Below are positions 19,255-27,878 of a DNA stretch of 64,000 nt, one piece after another. Under the pieces are notes generated by a model. It did no database searches. It was not told where the DNA came from and saw only the letters and a program-made list of their open reading frames with translations. Both the position numbers and the translations under genes were made by a program. Source of the DNA: Lactobacillus sp. ESL0791 (GTDB lineage Bacteria > Bacillota > Bacilli > Lactobacillales > Lactobacillaceae); assembly GCF_029433255.1 (NCBI RefSeq), contig NZ_JAQTHU010000001.1, positions 806,001 to 870,000 of the forward strand, given 5' to 3'. How positions within the stretch are numbered: the stretch's first letter is position 1; every line of letters starts with the position of its first letter.

Positions 19255-19325
19255 AGGGATATCGTATAAAGGTAGTACATCGGTCTCCAAAACCGCTAGT
19301 GTGGGTTCAATTCCTACTATCCCTG
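19255..19325 (+). tRNA. tRNA-Trp (CCA)
   Basis: Acceptor AGGGATA/TATCCCT, anticodon loop CTCCAAA, discriminator G as required for tryptophan. This is the tRNA that should be sensed by the T-box upstream of trpB in the same window. No 3' CCA is encoded. Confidence 0.94.
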
Positions 19326-19336
19326 TTTACCTTCAT

Positions 19337-19410
19337 GGCGGAATTGGTGAAGGGGTTAACACACCGGTTTGTGGATCCGGCATACATGGGTTCGAATCCC
19401 ATATTCCGCC
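19337..19410 (+). tRNA. tRNA-His (GUG)
   Basis: Anticodon loop TTGTGGA. The acceptor includes the extra G at position -1 opposite C73, the identity element for histidyl-tRNA synthetase. No CCA is encoded. Confidence 0.94.
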
Positions 19411-19417
19411 CTAGCAT

Positions 19418-19489
19418 TGGGATATAGCCAAGCGGTAAGGCACTAGACTTTGACTCTATTATGCGCTGGTTCGAATCCAGCTATCCCAA
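19418..19489 (+). tRNA. tRNA-Gln (UUG)
   Basis: Acceptor TGGGATA/TATCCCA, anticodon loop CTTTGAC, T-loop TTCGAAT. No CCA is encoded. Confidence 0.94.
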
Positions 19490-19510
19490 TCTATAAAAGA
19501 ATATTCTTAT

Positions 19511-19581
<71 letters not shown>

Positions 19582-19618
19582 TTGATAGGCTATGTCATAG
19601 TTTATTAATTTATATTTT

Positions 19619-19703
19619 GGCGGTGTGGCGGAATTGGCAGACGCGTCAGACTCAAAATCTGGTGTCCTTTTCGGACGTATCGGTTCGACCCCGATCACCG
19701 CTA
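19619..19703 (+). tRNA. tRNA-Leu (CAA)
   Basis: An 85-base class II tRNA with anticodon loop CTCAAAA, long variable arm and discriminator A. Placing T8 correctly gives acceptor GGCGGTG/CACCGCT with a G1-T72 wobble at the end. It is the last gene of the cluster and is followed by a terminator. No CCA is encoded. Confidence 0.92.
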
Positions 19704-19708
19704 TTGCT

Positions 19709-19739
19709 AATACAACTCAGAAATGAGTTGTATTTTTTT
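19709..19739 (+). terminator. Terminator of the tRNA cluster
   Basis: AATACAACTC and GAGTTGTATT form a ten-base-pair stem with a six-base loop followed by a T run, five bases after tRNA-Leu. Confidence 0.88.
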
Positions 19740-19773
19740 GTCATTTTATTTTGGCCTCCTTGCCCTAATGTGC

Positions 19774-19801
19774 TTAAAGGAAACGCCAGGTATGTTATAC
19801 T
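19774..19801 (+). promoter_or_regulatory. Promoter of the rapZ-yvcK-whiA operon
   Basis: TTAAAG and TATACT are 16 bases apart; the rapZ ATG follows 19 bases after the -10 box with AGGAAGG as ribosome site. Confidence 0.6.
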
Positions 19802-19820
19802 AACATCAGGAAGGTGTACT

Positions 19821-20696
19821 ATGACTAATGCAAAAAAGCAATTATTAATTGTTACCGGCATGAGTGGGGCAGGAAAGACTGTGGCTGCTCATGTGTTGGA
19901 AGATATTGGTTACTTTGTTGTTGATAACTTACCGCCAACTCTGTTAGGAAACTTTTGGGATCTCATTATCAGTTCTGATGATTTTCGCAAGGTTGCGGTT
20001 GTAATTGATCTGCGCGTAAAAAGCTTTTATTCAGCTCTTCTTGATGAAGTAAATTCACTTGAGGATAATGGCGACGTTCAGGCCACGATTGTCTTCTTGG
20101 ATGCTTCAAATGACGTGCTGGTGGCCCGGTATAAGGAAACGCGCCGTCTGCCGCCGCTTGCAAATAACGGTCGTCTGCTGGACGGAATTGTTGAGGAGCG
20201 GCAAATTTTGGGTCCGATTAAAAACCGGGCAAATTATATAATTGATACTTCACAGCTCACGCCAAAGCAATTAAGGCAAAAACTGCTTGATGAATTTACC
20301 GACCACCAGAAACAGCCTTTTTCAATTGAAGTCATGTCATTTGGCTTTAAGTATGGGATGCCGATTGATGCCGATATTGTCATGGATGTGCGCTTTTTAC
20401 CTAACCCCTTTTATATTGCAAAGTTACGGCCTTTTACCGGCCTTGATAAGCGGGTGTTTGACTATGTGATGGATAAGGAAGAGACGCAAAGTTTTTACCA
20501 TAAACTGCTTGATTTGCTTGAAACAGCCATCCCCGGCTATATTAAAGAAGGCAAGGAAAAATTAACGGTGGCGATTGGCTGTACGGGTGGACAGCACCGC
20601 AGTGTTGCGATAGCCCAGCAGCTTGCACGTGATTTAGCCAAAAACTATCCGGTGGACATCACGCACCGTGAAGTTAGTCGCTATATTAGAAAATAG
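19821..20696 (+). CDS. rapZ: RapZ/YvcJ family nucleotide-binding protein
   Basis: The 291-residue protein is a P-loop NTPase with Walker A GMSGAGKT at residues 13-20 and the C-terminal conserved [14 protein letters not shown]. Enteric RapZ is an RNA-binding adaptor for RNase E; Gram-positive YvcJ hydrolyses GTP and affects competence, so the exact role here is open. The ATG at 19821 is the true start: the open frame runs back into the tRNA cluster, and AGGAAGG lies six bases upstream. yvcK starts eight bases after its stop, and the trio rapZ-yvcK-whiA is conserved in Firmicutes. Confidence 0.93.
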   Translation: MTNAKKQLLIVTGMSGAGKTVAAHVLEDIGYFVVDNLPPTLLGNFWDLIISSDDFRKVAVVIDLRVKSFYSALLDEVNSLEDNGDVQATIVFLDASNDVLVARYKETRRLPPLANNGRLLDGIVEERQILGPIKNRANYIIDTSQLTPKQLRQKLLDEFTDHQKQPFSIEVMSFGFKYGMPIDADIVMDVRFLPNPFYIAKLRPFTGLDKRVFDYVMDKEETQSFYHKLLDLLETAIPGYIKEGKEKLTVAIGCTGGQHRSVAIAQQLARDLAKNYPVDITHREVSRYIRK

Positions 20697-20704
20697 GTGG
20701 CAAA

Positions 20705-21748
20705 ATGTCATATCAAGATCCTAAAATAATTAAGGTAATCAAGAGTAGGCGGCCCAAAGTCGTGGTAATTGGCGGCGGCACGGGATTGCCGGTAATTTTG
20801 AATGCGCTAAAAAAGCAAAATGCGGAAATTACAGCAATTGTTACGGTTTCCGATGATGGTGGTTCATCGGGGTCAATCCGTAATTTTATTAACGTTGTTC
20901 CCCCAGGTGATATCCGCAATGTACTAGTGTCGCTCAGCGACTTGCCACAGGAAGAAAAGGATATTTTTCAGTACCGCTTTGATTCGTCCGATTCATTCTT
21001 TTCGGGGCACGCAATTGGCAATTTGATCATTGCGGCCTTAAATGAAATGGACGGCAATATCTTTGATGCTGTTCAGGCCCTGTCAAGAATGATGCGGGTA
21101 GATGGGCATGTTTTTCCGGCTTCAAATGAGCCTTTAACTTTGAATGCTGAATTTGTTGATGGCACCACAGAGGTGGGGGAAACAGAAATTACTGCCAAGG
21201 ATAAACGAATTAAGCGTGTTTGGGTGACCGATACAGATTCAGGTAATGAGCCCAAATCTGTTTTGCCGGTTTTGGCTGCAATTATGCAGGCAGATGCCGT
21301 CGTTTTGGGTCCTGGGAGCTTGTTTACGTCCATCCTACCTAATCTAATGATTCCGGATGTGGCGGAGGCCGTCCGAAAAACCCAGGCAGAGGTTATTTAC
21401 ATTTGTAATATTATGACGCAGCAAGGTGAGACCGACCATTTTTCAGATAGTGAGCACGTTGCCGTGATTAACAAGCACCTTAAGGGTGAATATATTGATA
21501 CGACGCTGGTTAATGGCGCGAAAATTGATATGTCCAAGTTCAATCCTAAAGATTATGACGCTTATCTTGAGCCGGTGCGGAACGATTTTGCCGGTTTGCG
21601 CAAACAGAATTGCCGGGTGGTGACCGATGATTTTATTGATCAGCGCAGCGGTCTCGTTTTCCATGATGGTAAGAAGGTGGCCAAGGAAATAATCAATCTA
21701 GCTTTTGAATCAATGCTGCGCAGGAGGGCAACAGCCAATAATGTCTAG
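20705..21748 (+). CDS. yvcK: YvcK/CofD-like gluconeogenesis factor
   Basis: The 347-residue protein carries the [14 protein letters not shown] nucleotide-sugar-binding loop near residue 25 and DDGGSSG(SIR) soon after, typical of the YvcK/CofD fold. In Bacillus and Listeria YvcK binds UDP-GlcNAc and supports cell-wall precursor supply during growth on gluconeogenic carbon. It is cotranscribed with rapZ and overlaps whiA by eight bases (ATGTCTAG), giving translational coupling. Confidence 0.93.
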   Translation: MSYQDPKIIKVIKSRRPKVVVIGGGTGLPVILNALKKQNAEITAIVTVSDDGGSSGSIRNFINVVPPGDIRNVLVSLSDLPQEEKDIFQYRFDSSDSFFSGHAIGNLIIAALNEMDGNIFDAVQALSRMMRVDGHVFPASNEPLTLNAEFVDGTTEVGETEITAKDKRIKRVWVTDTDSGNEPKSVLPVLAAIMQADAVVLGPGSLFTSILPNLMIPDVAEAVRKTQAEVIYICNIMTQQGETDHFSDSEHVAVINKHLKGEYIDTTLVNGAKIDMSKFNPKDYDAYLEPVRNDFAGLRKQNCRVVTDDFIDQRSGLVFHDGKKVAKEIINLAFESMLRRRATANNV

Positions 21749-22676
21749 TTATGCCAGTGATGTCAAAAAGGAATTAACTTCGTTAAAGATTCATCCGGAA
21801 CATGCTAAGGCGGAATTGGCGGCTTTTTTGCGGATGAACGGGGTTTTGAACATTCACGATCATCAGTTTAGCCTCGACATTGTGACGGAAAACCCAGCAA
21901 TTGCTCGGCGAATTTTTTCCTTGATTAAAATTGCATTCAAGGTTGAACCGCTGCTGATTGTTTCACGCAAGATGAAATTAAAGAAAAATAACCAGTATTT
22001 GGTCCGGCTGCAGCAGAATGTCCGTGAGATTTTGGCTAACCTGGAAATCTGGACCAGCCAAGACGGCTTTTTAACCAGGATTCCCCAGCGGATAATGACT
22101 TCAAAAGAAGGGGCGATGTCATACTTGCGCGGGGCGTTTTTGGCTGGCGGCAGTGTCAATAATCCGGAAACCAGCCGTTATCATTTGGAAATTTATTCAA
22201 CCTATGAAGATCATGATCGCGACTTGCTAGAAATCATGAATCAAACCTTTTTTTTAAATGCGAAGACGACCAAGCGGCGTCGTGGGTATATCGTATATTT
22301 GAAGGAAGCAGAAAAGATTGGCGATTTTTTGCATATTGTCGGGGCGCTGAACGCAATGCTGGCATTTGAAGATCTGCGGATTATGCGCGATATGCGCAAT
22401 TCGGTCAACCGACTGGTCAATTGTGACACGGCTAATCTGAAAAAAACAGCTAATGCGGCGGCCAAACAGGTAGAAGATATTAAAATAATTGCGAAACGGT
22501 CAGGTATAGAAAACTTGCCGGAAAAACTGCAGGGACTAGCACATCTGCGTCTTGATAATCCGGAATTGTCGCTGAAAGAACTGGCGCAGCAAGTGCCTGA
22601 TGGCCCCATTTCCAAGTCCGGTGTTAATCACCGCTTTGCCAAAATTCACGAAATTGCGGAAAATTTGCGTAAATAA
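21741..22676 (+). CDS. whiA: WhiA DNA-binding protein
   Basis: WhiA (311 residues) joins a degenerate LAGLIDADG-like N-terminal domain (residues about 5-190, including [17 protein letters not shown]) to a C-terminal helix-turn-helix ([17 protein letters not shown] region). In Streptomyces it controls sporulation; in Firmicutes it is linked to division and chromosome segregation. The ATG at 21741 sits within the end of yvcK, with AGGAGGG 12 bases before it. A terminator that overlaps its stop also serves the convergent regulator gene. Confidence 0.94.
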   Translation: MSSYASDVKKELTSLKIHPEHAKAELAAFLRMNGVLNIHDHQFSLDIVTENPAIARRIFSLIKIAFKVEPLLIVSRKMKLKKNNQYLVRLQQNVREILANLEIWTSQDGFLTRIPQRIMTSKEGAMSYLRGAFLAGGSVNNPETSRYHLEIYSTYEDHDRDLLEIMNQTFFLNAKTTKRRRGYIVYLKEAEKIGDFLHIVGALNAMLAFEDLRIMRDMRNSVNRLVNCDTANLKKTANAAAKQVEDIKIIAKRSGIENLPEKLQGLAHLRLDNPELSLKELAQQVPDGPISKSGVNHRFAKIHEIAENLRK

Positions 22677-22703
22677 AAAAGTTCACTACCGTGAGCTTTT
22701 TTA
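22675..22703. terminator. Bidirectional terminator between whiA and the deoR-type gene
   Basis: AAAAAAGTTCAC pairs with GTGAGCTTTTTT (one G-T pair) around a short loop. The symmetric A/T flanks allow use in both directions. It marks the left edge of the accessory PTS block. Confidence 0.82.
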
Positions 22704-23483
22704 TTGCTCATTTGTAATAATTAAGTTAATTCCACTTTTTTCAATACTTTTTTGAATTTTTTCCGGCGGAATTCTGTCTGTAATAATCGTCTGAATATTA
22801 TTTGAATTAAAATCTGAAAGAAAAATATAATCATTCTTCCCAAATTTAGTATGATCAATTAAAAAAATGCTTTTTTTAGCACTATTTATTGCGGCTTGCT
22901 TCATTGCAGTTTCATTTTCATCAGTCATATAAATCCCGAATTCATCAATAGAGCTGCAAGAAAGAAAGGATAGATTTGGTCGGTAATTATTAGTAAGATC
23001 ATTAATTGCTTTAGGTCCAAGAATAGAATTGGATCGATATGAAACTTGACCACCGATTACGGAAATATCTATATTTTTTAATTGTGAAACCTCATCAGCA
23101 ATGTTGATATTATTCGTAATTACATGAATGTTAGTTTTTCCAGCAAAATATTTCGGTAAAAACGTTAATGTAGAAGAGCCATCTAAAAAAATCGCTGATC
23201 CATTAATTATTAGTTCAGATGCACATTTACAAAGTTTATTTTTAACAACAACGTTTGCACTCCTTCTAGTTGAATAAGCTAATTCTACATTTGAGTTTTC
23301 CAATAAGCTTACGTATCCATGCGTATGACTGATAGTATTAGTAGCTTGAAGACTGAGTAGATCTCTTCTTAAAGTTGAAACACTAGCATTCATTTGCTCC
23401 TGTAGTTTTTTTGTACTAATTTTTTTATTCTTTGCTAAAATGTTAATTATTTTTTGCAGTCGGTCGGCTTTCGATAAGTTCAA
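22701..23483 (-). CDS. DeoR-family transcriptional regulator
   Basis: The 260-residue protein starts with a winged helix (residues about 5-57, KKISTKKLQEQMNASVSTLRRDL) and continues with a sugar-phosphate sensor domain containing IFLDGSSTLTFLPKYF, VITNNINIADEV and VIGGQVSYRS. DeoR repressors release DNA when a phosphosugar binds. It is transcribed away from the galactitol-type PTS genes, which lie 296 bases upstream, so it is very probably their local repressor. Base composition is clearly AT-richer than in whiA or clpP, consistent with later acquisition of the block. Confidence 0.88.
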   Translation of the reverse strand: MNLSKADRLQKIINILAKNKKISTKKLQEQMNASVSTLRRDLLSLQATNTISHTHGYVSLLENSNVELAYSTRRSANVVVKNKLCKCASELIINGSAIFLDGSSTLTFLPKYFAGKTNIHVITNNINIADEVSQLKNIDISVIGGQVSYRSNSILGPKAINDLTNNYRPNLSFLSCSSIDEFGIYMTDENETAMKQAAINSAKKSIFLIDHTKFGKNDYIFLSDFNSNNIQTIITDRIPPEKIQKSIEKSGINLIITNEQ

Positions 23484-23690
23484 TGATCTTCCTCCTTAAT
23501 TTTATAGAAGTCTAATTCTAAAGCCAGAAAGAAAGTAATGGTTTTAGTGCTTCTACATTTATTCAGTTTGATCCGTATCTATATATTTTAAATTATAACT
23601 TTTTAAGTAGCATTTTAAATTAAAAAGATTTATCACAATTATTTTGAATAATTGTGATTTTTTTATTTTATATTTTTTATAATAAATCTA

Positions 23691-23764
23691 TTTACTTTTT
23701 CTAGGAAGCGCTTTATAATTTTACATGTAAATTATAAAAGTTCATAAATGTTTGAACATTTGAA
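23691..23764 (+). promoter_or_regulatory. PTS promoter with embedded cre and palindromic operator candidates
   Basis: TTTACT (23691-23696) and TATAAT (23714-23719) are 17 bases apart. The spacer and -10 contain AGGAAGCGCTTTAT (23703-23716), a cre-like CcpA site with core AAGCGCTT. Directly downstream the palindrome TTTACATGTAAA (23720-23731) would cover the transcription start, and a looser inverted repeat (TTCA..AATGTT / AACATT.TGAA) fills 23741-23764. These last two are candidate operators for the divergent DeoR protein. Confidence 0.68.
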
Positions 23765-23779
23765 TAATAGGAGGTAAAA

Positions 23780-24247
23780 ATGAGTGAATATTCTGATTTA
23801 TTCGATAAAAAATTAATTTTTTGGAATATATCAGCTTCTGATAGAGATGATTTATACCGAAAAGTTTCTACAAGACTACAAAATCTTGGTGTTGTTAAGG
23901 AAAGTTATTATTCAACTTTATGCAAGAGAGAAGATGAGTTTCCAACAGGAGTAAAAACGCAGTATTTACCGATAGCTTTGCCACATGCTAATCCTGAAAA
24001 TGTTAATCAAGCCTTCATTGCGGTTGTCCAAACTAATAAAGATATCGCGATGAAGCAGATGGGAACCAATGAAGATGAAGTTACAAAAAATTTCTTTTTC
24101 TTAGGAATTGTTAAAGAAAAGCAAAGTTTACAGGTTAAGTTGCTGCAAAGATTTATGCAGCTGATGAATGATGAAGAATTTGTTGATAAATTTAAGAATT
24201 TGACAAATTCAGATGACGTTTATGAATATCTAGTTGAACATTTTTAA
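23780..24247 (+). CDS. PTS galactitol-type sugar transporter subunit IIA
   Basis: This 155-residue cytosolic protein accepts phosphate from HPr and passes it to IIB. The active-site histidine is H69 in PIALPHANPE, the motif of the fructose/mannitol/galactitol IIA fold. It is the first gene of the operon, with GGAGG eight bases before ATG. The gene overlaps no neighbour; IIB starts ten bases after its stop. The actual substrate, galactitol, another polyol or a related sugar, is not shown by sequence. Confidence 0.87.
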   Translation: MSEYSDLFDKKLIFWNISASDRDDLYRKVSTRLQNLGVVKESYYSTLCKREDEFPTGVKTQYLPIALPHANPENVNQAFIAVVQTNKDIAMKQMGTNEDEVTKNFFFLGIVKEKQSLQVKLLQRFMQLMNDEEFVDKFKNLTNSDDVYEYLVEHF

Positions 24248-24257
24248 GGAGAAAATC

Positions 24258-24575
24258 ATGTTAAGAATAGTTATAGCCTGTGGAAGTGGGATTGCAACAA
24301 GTGAGACGGTAGTAGGCTCAGTAAAGTCATTTTTGGAAGATCATTCTGTTAAAGGCGTTGAGGTTGAAGCAACTGATTTTAAGCAGCTTGCAAGTGTTTT
24401 GCCAAACTATGATATTTACGTTTGGTTGGCAAAGCCAACACCTGAAATCCATGATATTTGTAAAAAAGAAGGCATACCGGAAGTTAATGGGGTTGATATT
24501 TTGACAGGATCTAAAGGCGATAAAACTTATTTAGAACTTGTTAATGCAATGATGAAATTAAGAAGCAATGCCTAA
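24258..24575 (+). CDS. PTS galactitol-type sugar transporter subunit IIB
   Basis: This 105-residue protein begins MLRIVIACGSGIATSETV, the P-loop of the IIB-gat family; Cys8 is the phosphate carrier. The ATG at 24258 has AAGGAGA six bases upstream. An upstream in-frame start would fall inside the IIA gene. It would hand phosphate to the sugar entering through IIC, but the IIC gene that follows is interrupted. Confidence 0.88.
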   Translation: MLRIVIACGSGIATSETVVGSVKSFLEDHSVKGVEVEATDFKQLASVLPNYDIYVWLAKPTPEIHDICKKEGIPEVNGVDILTGSKGDKTYLELVNAMMKLRSNA

Positions 24576-24596
24576 TAGAAGAGGGGGTGAAAATAA

Positions 24597-25061
24597 ATGG
24601 AAATTTTAAAAAATGTTGTTAATTATGTTTTAAATCTTGGGGCTGCTGTTTTTGTACCCCTGATTATGTTCATTATTTCAATAATTGCTAGATTGAAGCT
24701 AAGCAAGGCAGTTAAGGCATCATTAACGTTAGGTGTAGCATTTAGCGGTATGACATTGGTTGTTAATTACATGACGGACTCAATTTCGCCAGCGGCAAAA
24801 TCTATGTCAAAAATGCTTCATTTAAGTTTAAATGCGATTGACCAAGGTTGGCCTGGAGTCGCTGCGATTACTTGGTCATACAAGGCAGCTTTTCTATTCT
24901 TTCCTTTGTTATTGATCATTAATTTTATAATGCTGACGTTTAATTGGACAAAGACGTTAAACGTTGATATGTGGAATGTATGGAACAAAATATTTACGTA
25001 TGTAGTTGTTTTGTACTTCACTAACAACGCACTTTATGGCTTTATTGTTGCTGGAATTTAA
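24597..25061 (+). CDS. PTS galactitol-type IIC, N-terminal part (interrupted gene)
   Basis: The frame encodes 154 residues with about four membrane helices, starting ILKNVVNYVLNLGAAVFVP as in GatC-type IIC subunits, then ends at TAA (25059-25061). The same frame continues without any shift at 25062 and encodes the rest of IIC. A full GatC is about 450 residues, so this piece is only the first third. The single stop makes the gene a probable pseudogene, unless readthrough, reinitiation or assembly error applies. Ribosome site GAGGGGG lies close before the ATG. Confidence 0.82.
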   Translation: MEILKNVVNYVLNLGAAVFVPLIMFIISIIARLKLSKAVKASLTLGVAFSGMTLVVNYMTDSISPAAKSMSKMLHLSLNAIDQGWPGVAAITWSYKAAFLFFPLLLIINFIMLTFNWTKTLNVDMWNVWNKIFTYVVVLYFTNNALYGFIVAGI

Positions 25062-25067
25062 ATTGTA

Positions 25068-26126
25068 TTGGAGTTAAAAGCCGGTGATATGTGGCAAAGA
25101 CATATTCAAGACTTAACTGGAATTCCTGGTGTAACTGTTCCTCACTTTATTACACTATTTGCGGTTGTCTTAATGCCACTAAATAAGTTATTAGATTTTA
25201 TTCCAATTATGAATAAGCCAGCCGATGCCAATGCTATTCAGAAAAAAATTGGTATTTTTGCTGATAACTCTGTAATGGGTGCCATAATCGGTCTTCTTCT
25301 TGGATTTGGCGCAGGTTACTCGATTTCTGGTTCACTTAACTTGGCAATTGAAGCAGCTGCAGCGATGACAATGTTTCCAATGATTTCAAAGTTATTTATG
25401 GAAGCTTTAAATCCGATTGCTGGTGCGATGAACGATATGATGAAAAAGCACTTCAAGGGTCGGCAAGTATATATTGGCTTGGATTGGCCAATCCTTGCAG
25501 GTAGAAATGAATTGTGGGTAACAGTTATTATTCTTGTTCCTGTAATGCTGATTATGGCTATGATATTGCCAGGTAATACAGTTTTACCGTTTGCTGGAAT
25601 TATCAATCTCTCATTTGTTGTTGCTGCGTTACTTTTAACTGGTGCTAATTTATGGAGAATGCTTACCTTAGGAATTATTACGACACCAATTTTTCTTTAT
25701 GGTGCAACGTATTTTGCTCCAGTTATTACTAATCTTGCTAAATCAACGGGTGCCGTTCATGTTAATGCTGGTCAGCAATTATCATGGTCAACATTTGAAG
25801 GGCCAGATTTTAGATTGTTTTTTGCTCAAGCATTTAATGGCAAATGGTGGGCTATTGTTGCTGCAATTGTCTGGCTTTTGATCTTTGTTTGGTTATATAG
25901 AGATCAAACGAAAATCGCTTTGCCAAGTAAACGTTATGCAAGCAGTCTTGCAACATCATCCGGTGCGATTGAAGTCAATAATTCTCAACCGACAAATGAA
26001 ACTAAAAACTGGAGTATTTCAGATATTGATAATTTAGATTTTGCTAATGCTCACAAAGTTAAAACAGCTAAATTGTTTAAAATATCTGATATTAATGAAA
26101 TGGATTTTAGTAATTATAGTAAATAG
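25068..26126 (+). CDS. PTS galactitol-type IIC, C-terminal part (interrupted gene)
   Basis: This is the in-frame continuation of the previous segment: 352 residues from a TTG, or 345 from ATG 25089. It contains the conserved GIPGVTVPHF stretch, FGAGYSISGSLNLAIEAAAAMTMFPMI and several helices, the core of the GatC fold. A hydrophilic C-terminal tail of about 60 residues follows, holding two copies of a short motif (ISDIDNLDFAN and ISDINEMDFSN). A weak GGAG (25070-25073) lies 15 bases before ATG 25089, so reinitiation is conceivable but would give a protein without its first helices. Confidence 0.8.
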   Translation: MELKAGDMWQRHIQDLTGIPGVTVPHFITLFAVVLMPLNKLLDFIPIMNKPADANAIQKKIGIFADNSVMGAIIGLLLGFGAGYSISGSLNLAIEAAAAMTMFPMISKLFMEALNPIAGAMNDMMKKHFKGRQVYIGLDWPILAGRNELWVTVIILVPVMLIMAMILPGNTVLPFAGIINLSFVVAALLLTGANLWRMLTLGIITTPIFLYGATYFAPVITNLAKSTGAVHVNAGQQLSWSTFEGPDFRLFFAQAFNGKWWAIVAAIVWLLIFVWLYRDQTKIALPSKRYASSLATSSGAIEVNNSQPTNETKNWSISDIDNLDFANAHKVKTAKLFKISDINEMDFSNYSK

Positions 26127-26147
26127 TACGAGAAAAGAAGTGTAGTT

Positions 26148-26420
26148 ATGAATAAAAGTTCTAATTCAAAAATTGGTGCCAAAATTTGGTGGTCATTTGC
26201 TTTATTTGTAAACGTTATTCTGACTATTCAAGCGATTTTTACGCAAAATGTTTTGGGCTGTATAATGGTTATCTTGTTTGGGCTTTTTATTGCCAAGTAT
26301 GGCGATCCAATTATTTTTGAAAAATACAATAATCAACGAAAAATTAAATACCGAAACGCATGTAAGCAAAGAGAAGTATTTGAGAAAAAAGAAAAATTAA
26401 GGAGATTTAAAAATGATTGA
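26148..26420 (+). CDS. Small two-helix membrane protein of the PTS operon
   Basis: The 90-residue product has two hydrophobic segments (about residues 12-33 and 35-50) and a highly basic C-terminal half (KIKYRNACKQREVFEKKEKLRRFKN). I do not recognise a family. Its last eight bases overlap the aldolase gene, so it is translated with the operon and is probably part of the same system, perhaps an accessory to the permease. AT-rich composition matches its neighbours. Confidence 0.6.
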   Translation: MNKSSNSKIGAKIWWSFALFVNVILTIQAIFTQNVLGCIMVILFGLFIAKYGDPIIFEKYNNQRKIKYRNACKQREVFEKKEKLRRFKND

Positions 26421-27153
26421 AAATTATAATATTACAAAAGAACGCTTACCTTTTGAAAATGAAAGAAAAGATATAGCCGAGGTAGCTCGCGAGATGTTTA
26501 ATCGTAAAATGACAAATGTTGCAGGCGGGAATATTTCAATTAAAATTACACCAGATGAAACTTTTTCATACGATGGGCAGACTTACTATCAAAAGCATGA
26601 TTATTTGCTAATGACACCAACATTTATGTCAGAGGCTTGGTACGCAAAATTAAGTGCATCACAGATTCTTGTAATTGATATGGAAACAGGTGAAAAATTA
26701 GCGGGAGAAGGTCGACTAACTCGGGAAATCAATATGCATATTGGCGCTTATAAGGCTAACGAGGATATTCGGGTTGTTTATCATTCACATGCACCTAAAA
26801 GTATGTTTTGGGCAACTTTAGGTATGGATATGCCCAATTTAACTGAGATTACTTCATTTAATGTACCTTTAGGCAAAATTAAGTGTTTACCATACCGTGA
26901 AGCCTGCAGTAAGGAATTAGCAAATTTAGTTCACGATGAACTGGTAAAATTGGGTGATGGAGCAAAAGAAAATATTTTCTTATTAAACAGCCATGGTGTT
27001 TTGATTACAGAAACGGATTTGCATGCAGCAACACAGGTTCTAGAAACCGTTGAATGGAACGCAGAGATTGCGTATAAACAAGCTATTTTTAAGAAATTAG
27101 GAATTATTGATCAATATCAATCGCGTGGCAAGGCAACAGATGGGTTAGTTTAA
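26413..27153 (+). CDS. Class II aldolase/epimerase (AraD/FucA family)
   Basis: The 246-residue protein has the class II aldolase layout: phosphate-binding NVAGGNISIK near residue 37, the acid-base glutamate in TREINMHIGAY, zinc ligands in YHSHAP and a third histidine in LLNSHGVL. Members cleave L-fuculose-1-phosphate, rhamnulose-1-phosphate and similar compounds, or epimerise L-ribulose-5-phosphate. Placed last in the PTS operon, it should act on the phosphorylated substrate or a derivative, but no dehydrogenase or kinase accompanies it. Substrate is therefore unassigned. Confidence 0.8.
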   Translation: MIENYNITKERLPFENERKDIAEVAREMFNRKMTNVAGGNISIKITPDETFSYDGQTYYQKHDYLLMTPTFMSEAWYAKLSASQILVIDMETGEKLAGEGRLTREINMHIGAYKANEDIRVVYHSHAPKSMFWATLGMDMPNLTEITSFNVPLGKIKCLPYREACSKELANLVHDELVKLGDGAKENIFLLNSHGVLITETDLHAATQVLETVEWNAEIAYKQAIFKKLGIIDQYQSRGKATDGLV

Positions 27154-27190
27154 TCAACTAATATTGAAAAATAGTTTTTAATTCAAATAA

Positions 27191-27225
27191 AAAAGGAAGT
27201 TCAGATCCAAATGAACTTCCTTTTA
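27191..27225. terminator. Bidirectional terminator between the aldolase and clpP
   Basis: AAAAGGAAGTTCA pairs with TGAACTTCCTTTT, 13 base pairs with an eight-base loop. The A and T flanks make it usable by both convergent genes. It closes the accessory block. Confidence 0.87.
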
Positions 27226-27244
27226 ATTTTTAAAAGCTGTTATA

Positions 27245-27829
27245 TTATTTCTTTTTGTTAACCATGATTTCGTCAATCAAACCGTAATCTTTAGCTTCCT
27301 TGGCAGTCATGTAGTTGTCACGCTCGGTATCCTTTTGGATCTTCTCCAATGGTTGACCCGTGGTTTCGTGTAAAATATTGTTAATCTTTTCCCGGCTCTT
27401 CAAGATTTCGTTAGCAGCAATTTGAATATCAGTTTGCTGCCCTTGAGCTCCGCCAAGCGGCTGGTGAATTAGAACCGTTGAGTTTGGCAGCGCAAACCGT
27501 TTGCCTTTGGCGCCGGTTGTCAAAAGGATGGAAGCCATCGAAGCAGCCATTCCGATAGCAATGGTGGAAACGTCTGATTTAATGAAATTCATTGTGTCCA
27601 TGATTGCCAAACCCGAGGTGATTACGCCACCGGGTGAATTGATGTAAAGTGAAATGTCCTTAGTATTATCTTGAGCATCTAAGAATAATAATTGCGCAAT
27701 AATTGAATTTGCCATATCATCGTTAATTTCACCGCTCAACATGATAATTCTGTCTTTTAATAAACGTGAATAAATATCGTATGCACGTTCGCCGCGAGCA
27801 GTTTGTTCAATAACTGTAGGTACAAGCAT
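27245..27829 (-). CDS. clpP: ATP-dependent Clp protease proteolytic subunit
   Basis: ClpP is the tetradecameric serine protease chamber used with ClpX/C/E ATPases for protein quality control. The 194-residue sequence starts with the propeptide-like [27 protein letters not shown], and holds the catalytic serine in GMAASMAS and the histidine in LIHQPLGG, with the aspartate further on. Length is normal. On this chromosome it normally lies next to whiA; the 4.5-kb PTS block sits between them. A CIRCE-type element lies immediately upstream. Confidence 0.96.
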   Translation of the reverse strand: MLVPTVIEQTARGERAYDIYSRLLKDRIIMLSGEINDDMANSIIAQLLFLDAQDNTKDISLYINSPGGVITSGLAIMDTMNFIKSDVSTIAIGMAASMASILLTTGAKGKRFALPNSTVLIHQPLGGAQGQQTDIQIAANEILKSREKINNILHETTGQPLEKIQKDTERDNYMTAKEAKDYGLIDEIMVNKKK

Positions 27830-27851
27830 AAATTAGCCTCCTGAATAATAA

Positions 27852-27878
27852 TTAGCACTCTAATAAGTACAGTGCTAA
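27852..27878 (-). promoter_or_regulatory. CIRCE element (HrcA operator) upstream of clpP
   Basis: TTAGCACTC, nine bases, then CAGTGCTAA matches the CIRCE consensus TTAGCACTC-N9-GAGTGCTAA at 17 of 18 positions. It ends about 23 bases before the clpP start. This predicts HrcA control of clpP on heat shock. Only a weak CtsR-like half site (TGTCAAA at 27901) is also visible. Confidence 0.83.
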
